Assembly: GCF_029024105.1 (NCBI RefSeq)
Contig: NZ_CP118963.1
Location: 434,001-498,000, forward strand
DNA: 64,000 nucleotides
Direction: 5' to 3'
Source of the DNA: Acinetobacter lwoffii
GTDB taxonomy: Bacteria > Pseudomonadota > Gammaproteobacteria > Pseudomonadales > Moraxellaceae
Shown: one piece after another, positions 8,638 through 16,984 of the stretch
Layout: each line of letters begins with the position of its first letter
How positions within the stretch are numbered: position 1 is the first letter of the stretch
Notes under the pieces: model-generated
Databases searched by the model: none
Told to the model about the DNA's origin: nothing
Seen by the model: only the letters and a program-made list of their open reading frames with translations
Program-made: the position numbers and the translations under genes

Positions 8638-8875
8638 CAGAGCCCTCGTAGGGAAATAAAAAACTAACGACATCAAAGCATAAAATCAGTCAAAGATTAA
8701 GGTCTAATTTGGTGATGCAATTCATCAGCCCAGACATTACATTCCACTATTCATAAGCAGAATGCATCATTAAATCCGACTAAATGGCTAGGTTGAATTC
8801 TTTTTTCAAGCTCAGCACAATAACTCACAAGCGCTCATTGGCTTGAGCATTTCTCGACGGTAATAGGTGAGTCTC
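8638..8875. promoter_or_regulatory. Divergent hemF-hemN control region
   Basis: This 238-base gap must hold promoters for both genes. A palindrome at 8713-8727 (TGATG, CAATT, CATCA) resembles in size, but does not match, the FNR/ANR box TTGATnnnnATCAA. No clean FNR box was found. An AT-rich stretch near 8790-8810 could hold the hemN promoter. Confidence 0.35.
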
Positions 8876-10249
8876 ATGTCGGTACAGGTCAATTCCCTGA
8901 TTCAAAAATACAATGTTCCCGGGCCACGCTATACCAGTTATCCCACTGTTCCGTATTGGGAAGAGCAGAATTTCTCGCTGGAACAATGGAAGCAAACGCT
9001 AAAAAAGTCTTTTGATGAATCCAATCAAAGCGAAGGCATTAGCTTGTATATCCACCTGCCATTTTGCGAAAGCCTGTGTACCTTCTGCGGGTGTCATAAG
9101 CGCGTGACCAAACGCCATGAAGTCGAACAACCTTATATTCAGGCACTGCTGAAAGAATGGGATCTATATTGCGAGTTATTACAAGAAAAGCCCATCATTA
9201 AAGAGATTCATTTTGGTGGAGGAACGCCGACCTTTTTTTCAATGGCACATCTGGCTCAACTAATTCAAGGCATTCTGGCCAAAGCAGATGTAGCGCCTGT
9301 ACATGAATTCAGTTTTGAAGGCCATCCTAATAATACCATGCGTGAGCATTTGCAAGGTTTATATGACCTTGGCTTTCGTCGAGTCAGTTATGGGGTACAG
9401 GATTATAATGAAACCGTGCAAAAGGCGATTCACCGGATTCAGCCTTATGAAAATGTTAAACAGGTAACCGAATGGGCGCGAGAAATTGGCTATGAATCGA
9501 TTTCCCATGATCTGGTCTTTGGTCTGCCATTTCAGAGTCTGGAAGATGTTTTAAATACTATTGAACAAACCAATTCGCTCTTGCCGGACCGTCTGGCTTT
9601 ATATAGCTATGCACATGTGCCCTGGATTAAAGGCAATGGTCAGCGCGGTTTTAAAGATGCCGATGTGCCCAAAGATGCAATCAAACGGGAATGCTATGAA
9701 GAAGGTAAAAAGAAGTTACTCGCGCATGGTTATCATGAAATTGGCATGGATCACTTTGCTTTAGAAAAAGATGCGATGTACCAGTCCTTTCAAGCTGGAA
9801 CATTGCACCGCAATTTTATGGGATATACCGCCTCTAAAACCCAAGTGATGATTGGACTCGGGATTTCTTCGATCAGCGATAGCTGGTACAGCTTTGCGCA
9901 GAATGTGAAAACAATTGAAGAATATTATGAATGCCTGGCGCGGGATGAAATTCCGGTATTTAGAGGACATATATTAAATCATGAAGATCTGATCATTCGG
10001 CAACATATTCTAAATTTGATGTGCAGCTTTAGTACCTCATGGGAAAATTCCGAGATACTTTTTCCTGAAATTGATGAGGTTTTGGCACAGCTTGAGGAAA
10101 TGGCGCAGGATGGCTTGATTCAATTTTCAGACTCGTCAGTCACGATTCTAGAGAAAGGGAAACCATTTGTACGCAATATTTGTATGGCTTTTGATTTACG
10201 TTTAAAGCGACGGATGCCAGAGAACCGGATTTTTTCCATGACGATTTAA
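8876..10249 (+). CDS. hemN: Oxygen-independent coproporphyrinogen III dehydrogenase
   Basis: A 457-residue radical SAM enzyme that performs the HemF reaction without oxygen. The iron-sulphur motif CESLCTFCGC has the fourth cysteine typical of true HemN. The N-terminal YNVPGPRYTSYPTVPYW, FGGGTPTFF and the ending FDLRLKRRMPENRIFSMTI match the family. The ATG at 8876 is preceded by AGGTGA at good spacing; GTG at 8867 is in frame but lies within that ribosome site. The gene ends in a repeat-filled convergent gap shared with ribA. Confidence 0.95.
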   Translation: MSVQVNSLIQKYNVPGPRYTSYPTVPYWEEQNFSLEQWKQTLKKSFDESNQSEGISLYIHLPFCESLCTFCGCHKRVTKRHEVEQPYIQALLKEWDLYCELLQEKPIIKEIHFGGGTPTFFSMAHLAQLIQGILAKADVAPVHEFSFEGHPNNTMREHLQGLYDLGFRRVSYGVQDYNETVQKAIHRIQPYENVKQVTEWAREIGYESISHDLVFGLPFQSLEDVLNTIEQTNSLLPDRLALYSYAHVPWIKGNGQRGFKDADVPKDAIKRECYEEGKKKLLAHGYHEIGMDHFALEKDAMYQSFQAGTLHRNFMGYTASKTQVMIGLGISSISDSWYSFAQNVKTIEEYYECLARDEIPVFRGHILNHEDLIIRQHILNLMCSFSTSWENSEILFPEIDEVLAQLEEMAQDGLIQFSDSSVTILEKGKPFVRNICMAFDLRLKRRMPENRIFSMTI

Positions 10250-10254
10250 TCTTC

Positions 10255-10380
10255 CCCTAACCCCATTTTTAAGAAAAAGAGGGAAAGCCTCCCTGAGCAA
10301 GACTTAAGTATGGCTTTAAGTCGAAGCGCAAGAAAGGGAGGTTTGGAGGGATTAAGTTAAAATAAGGTGGGACGGGGGTT
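10255..10380. repeat. CT-rich intergenic repeat, copy A
   Basis: This convergent gap (hemN/ribA) contains CCTCCCT and AGGGAGG arms enclosing an inner hairpin (GACTTAA, TTAAGTC), followed by GGGAGGTTTGGAGGGATT at 10336-10353. The last block recurs at 20313-20330 with one change and, more loosely, near 26078. All three copies lie between the 3' ends of convergent genes. Confidence 0.65.
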
Positions 10381-10387
10381 AAAAATA

Positions 10388-10990
10388 TTAAAAATCATCC
10401 TTTTTATAAAGATGTGCCATGCGTTCGTGCTTGGTCTTAAGATATTGTTCATTAAAAGGGTTTAAACCCACAGTCAAAGGCACACGATCGATCACATTAA
10501 TCCCCTGGGCTTTTAAAGCTTCAATTTTAGAAGGATTATTGGTCACGAGACGTACTGCTTTCACCTGTAAATGATCCAGCATGATGCTACACATATCATA
10601 CTGACGTGCATCTGCTGGCAGGTTCAGCATTAAATTGGCATCTACGGTGTCATGTCCCTGATCTTGCAGGGCATAAGCGCGAATTTTATTGGTCAGGCCA
10701 ATGCCACGACCTTCCTGACGCAAATACAGAATGACTCCGCGGCCTAATTCATTGATCAGTTTTAAAGTCGCTTGCAATTGCGGGCCACAGTCGCATTTGA
10801 GTGAAGCAAAGGCATCACCAGTTAAACATTCAGAATGCACACGCACCACTACAGGCTCATCTGATACTTCTTCAAGTCCTTTGGAAAGTGCGACATGTTC
10901 TTCGCCAGTCTTAGGGTCTTGAAATACAGTAATTTTAAATTCACCGTGAGCGGTAGGTAATCTTGACGTTGCGACAAATTCGATTGGCAC
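10388..10990 (-). CDS. ribA: GTP cyclohydrolase II
   Basis: A 200-residue stand-alone enzyme that opens GTP to give the first riboflavin intermediate. The zinc cysteines are seen in CLTGDAFASLKCDCG, and the catalytic/GTP-binding text is YLRQEGRGIGL. I start at GTG 10990 (VPIEFVATS), which gives the family's usual length; an upstream extension to 11059 would add a hydrophobic 23-residue stretch not expected in RibA. No FMN riboswitch was recognised in front of it. Confidence 0.93.
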   Translation of the reverse strand: MPIEFVATSRLPTAHGEFKITVFQDPKTGEEHVALSKGLEEVSDEPVVVRVHSECLTGDAFASLKCDCGPQLQATLKLINELGRGVILYLRQEGRGIGLTNKIRAYALQDQGHDTVDANLMLNLPADARQYDMCSIMLDHLQVKAVRLVTNNPSKIEALKAQGINVIDRVPLTVGLNPFNEQYLKTKHERMAHLYKKDDF

Positions 10991-11111
10991 AGCTGAACCC
11001 GTTAAATCCTGAAATTGGCTAAAGTATAGCGTAATGATTGAACATTGGTAGAATTGCAAAGTCGAAATTCTGCAATAGATTTTCTTTTTTGTAGAAAGCG
11101 AACGATAATAG

Positions 11112-11141
11112 TTGATAAATAGTAAGATTATTCAGGATAAT
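11112..11141 (+). promoter_or_regulatory. Predicted dxs promoter
   Basis: TTGATA (11112-11117) and GATAAT (11136-11141) are separated by 18 bases, a good sigma-70 match. A start near 11149 would leave a leader of about 150 nt before the dxs ATG. Confidence 0.55.
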
Positions 11142-11159
11142 CGTAGGCTGCAATTTTTT

Positions 11160-11245
11160 CACCCCGACGAGATCATTGTTTAATATTGCATCGCTAGAAG
11201 CGTAGCTGAATTGAAGCTGCTACAATTCAGCTATATGATCGGGTA
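11160..11245 (+). other. Strongly folding leader of dxs, predicted three-helix junction
   Basis: Three nested or adjacent helices can be drawn. GATCAT (11171-11176) pairs with ATGATC (11235-11240), with possible CCC/GGG outside it. CGCT-AGA-AGCG forms a small hairpin at 11192-11202. TAGCTGAATTG (11203-11213) pairs perfectly with CAATTCAGCTA (11223-11233). There is no T-run, so it is not a simple terminator. It matches no riboswitch consensus I recall. It could be a regulatory leader or a repeat element. Confidence 0.5.
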
Positions 11246-11299
11246 CTCCCCATTGACCTAGCTTTAGATTTGCCAGGCTTTAGAAGGCTTTGCCATAAT

Positions 11300-13210
11300 A
11301 TGCTGTATACAGAAATCCCAACTCAACGCCCTGTAACACCGTTGCTTGATGCGATCAATCATCCTGAGCAACTGCGTGCACTCGAGCAAAGCCAGCTAGA
11401 ACAAGTGGCGGATGAGTTACGTCAATTCATTTTGTATGCTGCCGGGCAAAGTGGCGGACATTTTGGTGCCAATCTCGGTGTGATTGAACTCACCGTGGCT
11501 TTACATTATTGCTTTAATACACCGCATGACCGCCTGATCTGGGATGTAGGTCATCAGGCCTATCCGCATAAAGTGTTGACTGGTCGTCGTGAACAGCTCA
11601 CCACGATTCGTGCCAAAGATGGTCTGGCTGCGTTTCCGGCTCGTGAAGAATCTGAATTTGATACCTTTGGGGTAGGGCATTCTTCGACGGCGATTTCTGC
11701 TGGCCTAGGTATGGCGCTGGCACGTCGTTATCAGAACAAGCCGTGTGAAGTGGTATCGATTATTGGCGATGGCGCCATGACGGCAGGTATGGCTTTTGAA
11801 GCTTTGAATGATGCCGTGGCACACAGTGCTGATCTGATGGTGGTGCTGAACGACAATGATATGTCGATTTCTTGCAGTACCGGTGGTTTTGCCAAACATC
11901 TGGCTGCCATTTGGGAGCGCGGTGAGTTCGTTAATGTTACCGAGCAGGGTGAGGCATATGTACAGCCACATCCAGAATGGTTGTATAACTCGCGTTTGCA
12001 CAGTGCAGCAACCGATGCTGCAGATAACTTATTCCAAGCCATCGGCTTTGACTATTTTGGCCCGTACGATGGTCATGATGTCAAACAGCTGGTGCATGTC
12101 TTTAATGCGCTGAAAAAGCGTAAAGGCCCACGCCTGATTCATGTCTATACTAAAAAAGGCAAGGGCTTTGCTCCGGCAGAATCGGATCAAATCAAGTATC
12201 ACGCGATTAGCAAACTCAATGCCGTTGCTGCCAGCAATACTGCGCCGAAATATTCGGATGTATTTGGGCAATGGCTTTGCGATGAAGCGGCACAAGACAC
12301 ACGCTTACTCGCGATTACTCCCGCCATGTGCGAAGGTTCAGGCATGGTCAAATTTGCCAAAGAATATCCGGAACGTTTCTTTGATGTGGCGATTGCCGAA
12401 CAGCATGCAGTTACCTTGGCTGCTGGTATGGCCTGTGAAGGCTTAAAGCCGGTCGTGGCGATTTATTCGACGTTCTTGCAACGCGGTTATGACCAGCTGG
12501 TACACGATGTAGCCTTGCAGAATCTAGATGTTACCTTTGGTATTGATCGTGCCGGTCTGGTCGGTGAAGATGGTCCGACCCATGCCGGTGCATATGACTA
12601 TGCCTATATGCGGACTATCCCGAATATCGTGATCATGGCGCCAAAAGACGAAAATGAATGCCGTCAAATGCTGCATACTGCGTATTTATATCCAGGTCCT
12701 GCAGCCGTACGTTATCCACGTGGCAATGGACTAGGCGTCGAGATTCAGAAAAAGATGGTTGAGATTCCGATCGGTCAGGCGGAAATCGTGGCCAGCTTTA
12801 ATGGGCAGTATGATGAATATATTTCTGTGCTGGCATTTGGTAGCCGGGTACAGGCTGCAGTCGACGCTGCTGACGCATTTGCCGTGAAACATGAGATTGG
12901 CGTGCGTGTGGTTAACATGCGTTTTGTCAAGCCACTCGATACTCAAATGCTCGATGATCTGGCCTTAAGTACCAGTCTGTTTGTGACGGTTGAAGAACAT
13001 GCCATCATGGGCGGAGCAGGCAGTGCGGTGAATGAATATCTGGCAGAAGCGCAGATTGTAAAACCGATGCTGCATCTGGGTCTGGATGATACATTTATGG
13101 CGCAAGCGACTCATGCACAGATGTTGCAACAAGCGGGTTTGGATGCGCAAGGCATTGAAAAATCGATCAATCAAGCTTGGTCCAGCTTAGGACAAAGCGT
13201 TTTGTCATAA
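11300..13210 (+). CDS. dxs: 1-deoxy-D-xylulose-5-phosphate synthase
   Basis: A 636-residue thiamine-diphosphate enzyme that joins pyruvate and glyceraldehyde 3-phosphate, the entry step of the MEP isoprenoid pathway. SGGHFGANLG, the ThDP/Mg motif GDGAMTAGMAFEALNDA, DRAGLVGEDGPTHAG and the C-terminal transketolase-like domain are all present. I start at ATG 11300 (MLYTEIPTQRP); an in-frame TTG at 11270 would add ten residues. It is followed by suhB on the same strand, but a hairpin separates the two. Confidence 0.96.
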   Translation: MLYTEIPTQRPVTPLLDAINHPEQLRALEQSQLEQVADELRQFILYAAGQSGGHFGANLGVIELTVALHYCFNTPHDRLIWDVGHQAYPHKVLTGRREQLTTIRAKDGLAAFPAREESEFDTFGVGHSSTAISAGLGMALARRYQNKPCEVVSIIGDGAMTAGMAFEALNDAVAHSADLMVVLNDNDMSISCSTGGFAKHLAAIWERGEFVNVTEQGEAYVQPHPEWLYNSRLHSAATDAADNLFQAIGFDYFGPYDGHDVKQLVHVFNALKKRKGPRLIHVYTKKGKGFAPAESDQIKYHAISKLNAVAASNTAPKYSDVFGQWLCDEAAQDTRLLAITPAMCEGSGMVKFAKEYPERFFDVAIAEQHAVTLAAGMACEGLKPVVAIYSTFLQRGYDQLVHDVALQNLDVTFGIDRAGLVGEDGPTHAGAYDYAYMRTIPNIVIMAPKDENECRQMLHTAYLYPGPAAVRYPRGNGLGVEIQKKMVEIPIGQAEIVASFNGQYDEYISVLAFGSRVQAAVDAADAFAVKHEIGVRVVNMRFVKPLDTQMLDDLALSTSLFVTVEEHAIMGGAGSAVNEYLAEAQIVKPMLHLGLDDTFMAQATHAQMLQQAGLDAQGIEKSINQAWSSLGQSVLS

Positions 13211-13244
13211 TATCTTAAAAATTTTAGACACATTTTTCCCAAAA

Positions 13245-13279
13245 AAGCCCTGATATTTGCTAAGATATTGGGGCTTTTA
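13245..13279 (+). terminator. Terminator between dxs and suhB
   Basis: AAAAGCCC and GGGCTTTT with an inner ATAT/ATAT pairing form a hairpin ending in T residues, 35 bases after the dxs stop. Confidence 0.7.
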
Positions 13280-13324
13280 TGCATTATTCTTTATCAGTGT
13301 CTTCAAATTTGTAGTGGGTGTTCA

Positions 13325-14155
13325 ATGGAACCTATGGTGGTGATGGCTGCGCGTGCGGCTCAGTTAGTTGGTCAAGAGCTTTTAAAAGCGCATCAGAATC
13401 GTCATAAACTCGATCTACAAGTCGAAGAAAAAGGAATTGATGGTCCGGTAACGCGTGTAGATCGTTATCTGGAACAGTTGACCATCGATACCCTACGTAA
13501 AAGCTATAAAAATCACAGTTTCCTTGGTGAAGAGTTTGGCTATCAGGAAGGTAAAGGTCATGACGCCGATTGGTGTTGGGTGATCGATCCGCTAGATGGT
13601 ACTTTAAACTTCATTAACGGTTTCCCGCATTTCTGTATCTCTATCGCAGTTCAGCACAAAGGCATTACTCAACACGGGGTGATTTATGACCCGGTGAAAG
13701 ATGAGCTATTCTCTGCCAGTCGTGGTCGTGGTGCCATGATGAACCAGCGCCGTATTCGTGTGAATGTTAAAGACAGCCTGGAAAATACCTTTATGGCTGT
13801 TGGTCACGCTTATCGTGCCAAACGTGATGGCGAAGTTGTGTCTTATGCCAAGAATCATTTCCAGTCTTTGTTAAATGTTACTGAAGCCGGTGCGCAATAT
13901 CGCCGTTCAGGTTCTGCAGCATTGGATTTGGCTTATGTGGCTGCCGGTCGTTTCGACGCTTATTTTGAACTTGGTTTGAAACCTTGGGATATTGCAGCGG
14001 GTGAATTGATCGTGAAAGAAGCAGGCGGTACTGTAGTTGATGCACGTGGTGGTAGCGACTCTATGGAAAATGGTCAAGTTTTGGCTTGTTCAATGAAAAT
14101 GCTTAAGCCTTTAATGCAAGCAGTTGTTCCTGCTTGGGGTGAAGCAGCAAAATAA
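13325..14155 (+). CDS. suhB: Inositol monophosphatase family protein SuhB
   Basis: A 276-residue Mg-dependent phosphatase of the inositol-monophosphatase family; in other gammaproteobacteria SuhB also works in rRNA antitermination complexes. Metal-site motifs are GEEFGYQEG, DPLDGTLNFINGFPHF and WDIAAGELIVKEAGG. The ATG at 13325 (MEPMVVMAARAAQL) is the usual N-terminus, with GTGGGTG before it; an upstream extension within the terminator region is rejected. It has its own terminator. Confidence 0.93.
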   Translation: MEPMVVMAARAAQLVGQELLKAHQNRHKLDLQVEEKGIDGPVTRVDRYLEQLTIDTLRKSYKNHSFLGEEFGYQEGKGHDADWCWVIDPLDGTLNFINGFPHFCISIAVQHKGITQHGVIYDPVKDELFSASRGRGAMMNQRRIRVNVKDSLENTFMAVGHAYRAKRDGEVVSYAKNHFQSLLNVTEAGAQYRRSGSAALDLAYVAAGRFDAYFELGLKPWDIAAGELIVKEAGGTVVDARGGSDSMENGQVLACSMKMLKPLMQAVVPAWGEAAK

Positions 14156-14187
14156 TCGGGTTTAGATGAAGCAGATTTAATATTCTA

Positions 14188-14214
14188 AAAGGCATCCTTC
14201 GGGATGCCTTTTTT
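14188..14214 (+). terminator. Terminator after suhB
   Basis: GGCATCC and GGATGCC close a TTCG tetraloop, with A residues before and a T-run after. It is a textbook intrinsic terminator. Confidence 0.92.
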
Positions 14215-14410
14215 ATATACTTCTCTTCTTTTAATCGGGTAATGTCTAGGTTTTTTACACTGACTAGATATCGGAAATGTCCGGTAAATTGCAGAAAATT
14301 GACTTTTTAGACCAATAACTAAACTTTTATACTTCTTTAAGTGTAAGAAAAATATACATTATTTATGAATAAAGAAAATTAGTTTTAAAACTTAATGACA
14401 TTGTGGAATA

Positions 14411-14704
14411 TTCTGCTATAATTTCTGCACGCACTTAATTTTCCGTTCTTTACCTGAACACTATCTTCTAATCATTGTATGCGCGTTCTGTCCATAGAGA
14501 GGACATATCCTTCGCGCCCCAATCGCTTAAGCGATTCCTTCAGGTTTGCGGCCGTAATCATATACGTGCGTTATATCCACATCGTCGTTATTCGGATCGC
14601 TGCTGAATCCTAACTTTTTCAGCTCTATTTGCTGTGCCGCTTTTTGCCGATGTCCATATTGTAATTTATTTAATGGAGCACCCACTTCAGGGTGAACACT
14701 CTCT
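14411..14704 (+). promoter_or_regulatory. Promoter and long structured leader of the RNA helicase
   Basis: An extended -10 (TGcTATAAT, 14414-14422) has no good -35. It implies a leader of about 275 nt. In it GCGCG/CGCGC with inner GTCC/GGAC can form a stem (about 14482-14519), AATCGCTTAAGCGATT (14521-14536) is a perfect palindrome, and CACCC/GGGTG forms a hairpin at about 14679-14695. The last one contains the only Shine-Dalgarno-like sequence before the ATG. DEAD-box helicase mRNAs such as csdA/deaD often have long self-regulating leaders. The bases from 14214 to 14410 are AT-rich with no feature seen. Confidence 0.5.
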
Positions 14705-14712
14705 ATGAGCAA
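14527..14712 (-). CDS. Possible 61-residue protein antisense to the helicase leader
   Basis: A frame opposite the leader reads as fairly protein-like text, for example LQYGHRQKAAQQIELKKLGF and DPNNDDVDITHVYDYG. The only start is TTG at 14712, overlapping the first codons of the helicase, and there is no ribosome site. No family recognised. It may be chance or a relic; a conservation test would decide. Confidence 0.2.
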   Translation of the reverse strand: MLIESVHPEVGAPLNKLQYGHRQKAAQQIELKKLGFSSDPNNDDVDITHVYDYGRKPEGIA

Positions 14713-16579
14713 AACTTTTGCTGATTTTTCCCTCGACGAATCTCTAACTCAGGCTCTCGACGCTTTAGGCTTTACCACTCCTACTCCTGTACAAGAACAA
14801 GCGATTCCTGCTGCGCTTGAAGGCAAAGACCTTCTTGTGTCAAGCCAAACAGGTTCTGGTAAAACTGCTGCGTTCTTGCTGCCTACGTTAAATGCGTTGG
14901 CAAACCAAGATACATTAGTACCGTTTAAAGACCGTATGAAAGCGGTTACTCAACCGAATATTTTGGTGATTTCACCGACGCGTGAATTGGCACAACAGGT
15001 ATGTCAAGACGCAATCGCATTTGTACGTCACATGAAAGGTGTTCGTATTGCTGCAATCATGGGCGGTATGCCTTTCGGTAAGCAAATTCAACAGTTAAAA
15101 GGTGCGCAAGTTGTTGTTGCAACTCCAGGCCGTTTACTTGACCTGGTGAATCGTCGTCAAATCAAACTTGACAAAGTTGACGCGTTGATCGTCGATGAAG
15201 CTGACCGTATGCTTGACCTAGGTTTCTCTGAAGACTTAGAAGCAATTGGTGAGTTGGCTGCAAACCGCAAACAAACTCTTATGTTCTCTGCGACTTTTGC
15301 ACCACGTATCATTACACTTGCAGAACGCATGATGAATGATCCAATGCGTATTTCGATCGAAACTGGTCACTCTACAAATACTGATATTACTCAGACTTTG
15401 CATTGGACTGACGGTTTCGAGCACAAGAAAAAACTTCTTACTCACTGGTTGAACGAAGAAGACGTTGATCAAGCAGTTGTATTTGCGTCAACTCAAGAAG
15501 ACACAGATATGTTGGCTGAAGAACTTGCTGAAGCAGGTCTATCAGTTGTAGCACTTCACGGTGCTATGCCACAAACTGTTCGTAACCGTCGTTTACGTAG
15601 CATCCGTGAAGGTCGTGCGAAGATTTTGGTTGCAACTGACGTTGCAGCGCGTGGTCTTGACGTACCAACAATTTCACACGTCATCAACTTCGGTCTTCCA
15701 ATGAAGAACGAAGACTATGTACACCGTATTGGTCGTACAGGTCGTGCGGGTCGTACTGGTAAAGCAATTACTTTGGCGACTTACCGTGAACGCGGTAAAA
15801 TCCGTGCTTTGGAAGACTTCCTTGATGCGCGTCTAAACGTATCTGAAATTGAAGGTCTTGAGCCATCTCCACCTCCTGCACGTGGTAGCCGTGATGGCGC
15901 TGGTCGCGGTCGTGGCCGTGATGGCGGTCGTCGTGATGGCGGTCGTGGTGGTTTCGGTGGCGGTCGTCGTTTTGAAGGCGAAAGCAACTTCAAACGTCGT
16001 GAAGGCGGTGATGATCGTCCACGTCGTAGCTTCGATGACAAACCTCGTGGCGAACGTCCAGCATTTGGCGAAGATCGTCCACGTCGTGACTTTGGTGATC
16101 GTCCAGCTCCACGTCGTGAAGGCGGTTTCGGTGATCGTCCACAACGTTCGTTTGATGACCGTCCAAAGCGTGACTTCGGTGATCGTCCAGCTCCACGTCG
16201 TGAAGGCGGTTTCGGTGATCGTCCACAACGTTCGTTTGATGACCGTCCAAAGCGTGACTTCGGTGATCGTCCAGCTCCACGTCGTGAAGGTGGTTTTGGT
16301 GACCGTCCTCGTTCTAATGATGACAACCGTGGCAACCGTGTAGATTATAAACCAGCTCGTGAAGGCGGTTATGGTGATCGTCCAAAACGTGATTTTGGTG
16401 ATCGTTCAGCTCCACGTCGTGAAGGCGGTTTCGGTGATCGTCCAGCGCGTTCATTCGGTGATGACCGTCCAAAGCGTGATTTCGGTGATCGTCCAGTACG
16501 TCGCAACTTTGATGACAAGCCACGTGGTGAACGTTCGTTCGGTGGTGAAGATCGTCCACGTCGTAAATTTAACGACTAA
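14705..16579 (+). CDS. DEAD-box ATP-dependent RNA helicase with Arg/Gly-rich tail
   Basis: A 624-residue RNA helicase that unwinds RNA in ribosome assembly, decay or cold adaptation. The core carries the Q motif (FTTPTPVQEQAIP), Walker A SQTGSGKT, VDEADRML, SAT and HRIGRTGRAGR. From about residue 390 the tail is low-complexity and rich in R, G, D, F and P, with RDGGR/RREGGFGDRP units and an 84-base tandem repeat. Such tails bind RNA and can drive condensate formation in other helicases; here that is inference. It belongs to the RhlE/CsdA-like group, but I do not assign a symbol. It is monocistronic. Confidence 0.93.
   Translation: MSKTFADFSLDESLTQALDALGFTTPTPVQEQAIPAALEGKDLLVSSQTGSGKTAAFLLPTLNALANQDTLVPFKDRMKAVTQPNILVISPTRELAQQVCQDAIAFVRHMKGVRIAAIMGGMPFGKQIQQLKGAQVVVATPGRLLDLVNRRQIKLDKVDALIVDEADRMLDLGFSEDLEAIGELAANRKQTLMFSATFAPRIITLAERMMNDPMRISIETGHSTNTDITQTLHWTDGFEHKKKLLTHWLNEEDVDQAVVFASTQEDTDMLAEELAEAGLSVVALHGAMPQTVRNRRLRSIREGRAKILVATDVAARGLDVPTISHVINFGLPMKNEDYVHRIGRTGRAGRTGKAITLATYRERGKIRALEDFLDARLNVSEIEGLEPSPPPARGSRDGAGRGRGRDGGRRDGGRGGFGGGRRFEGESNFKRREGGDDRPRRSFDDKPRGERPAFGEDRPRRDFGDRPAPRREGGFGDRPQRSFDDRPKRDFGDRPAPRREGGFGDRPQRSFDDRPKRDFGDRPAPRREGGFGDRPRSNDDNRGNRVDYKPAREGGYGDRPKRDFGDRSAPRREGGFGDRPARSFGDDRPKRDFGDRPVRRNFDDKPRGERSFGGEDRPRRKFND
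16085..16309 (+). repeat. 84-base in-frame tandem repeat in the helicase tail
   Basis: Units 16085-16168 and 16169-16252 are almost identical at DNA level, and a third partial unit runs to about 16309. Each codes for 28 residues beginning RDFGDRPAPRREGGFGDRP. The high DNA identity points to recent duplication or ongoing slippage. Confidence 0.85.
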
Positions 16580-16598
16580 TTCAGTCGCTAGATGAAGA

Positions 16599-16630
16599 TA
16601 AAAAAACCGGTAGAAATACCGGTTTTTTTA
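16599..16630 (+). terminator. Terminator after the RNA helicase
   Basis: AAAAAACCGGTA and TACCGGTTTTTT form a hairpin with a long T-run, 20 bases after the stop. Confidence 0.92.
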
Positions 16631-16984
16631 TGCATTGAGTTTTTTGCTTTTTAACGTAAAATGTCTACTAAATCATATTTTGTCAGGGTTATGATAACTA
16701 TTAATATGAAAAGCTTAGCTCTTCGATCTCAATTGATAGAGGTGTATATGCCATATATCGCATTGACTTTGATTTTATGTAATATTATCTATTATTTATA
16801 CAGTCTTTTTAATTAATCAATGTATTTCACCCAAGCTTAAGTACATATTTTTATTATAAAAAATACGAAATAATCTATTGTTGTCATTTTTTAATGATAT
16901 TAAACCACCTTTTCAACTGCTAACATTTTGAACTTCGTTCCTTTATAGTATGCATGCTGAAAAAATGCAGGAATAAACTCAGCT
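16631..16984 (+). other. 354-base AT-rich region before mlaF
   Basis: This must contain the mla promoter. A TATAGT (16944-16949) is a candidate -10, but its -35 is poor. A 36-codon frame at 16706-16816 (MKSLALRS...) lacks a ribosome site. No strong hairpin or repeat is visible. Confidence 0.35.

Noticed and set aside
10991..11110. FMN riboswitch before ribA
   Set aside because: The conserved FMN-box segments are not present on the minus strand; only a possible TATACT -10 was seen.
16085..16309. Regular repeats considered as a CRISPR array
   Set aside because: Units are directly adjacent, in frame with the helicase and without spacers.
15781..16335. Long open frames on the opposite strand and in other frames of the helicase tail
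   Set aside because: They mirror the Arg/Gly codon repeats (CGT/GGT runs) and lack starts, ribosome sites and any family text; the DEAD-box frame is clearly the real one.
16706..16816. 36-codon frame upstream of mlaF (MKSLALRS...)
   Set aside because: Hydrophobic but without ribosome site, in very AT-rich DNA where short frames arise by chance.
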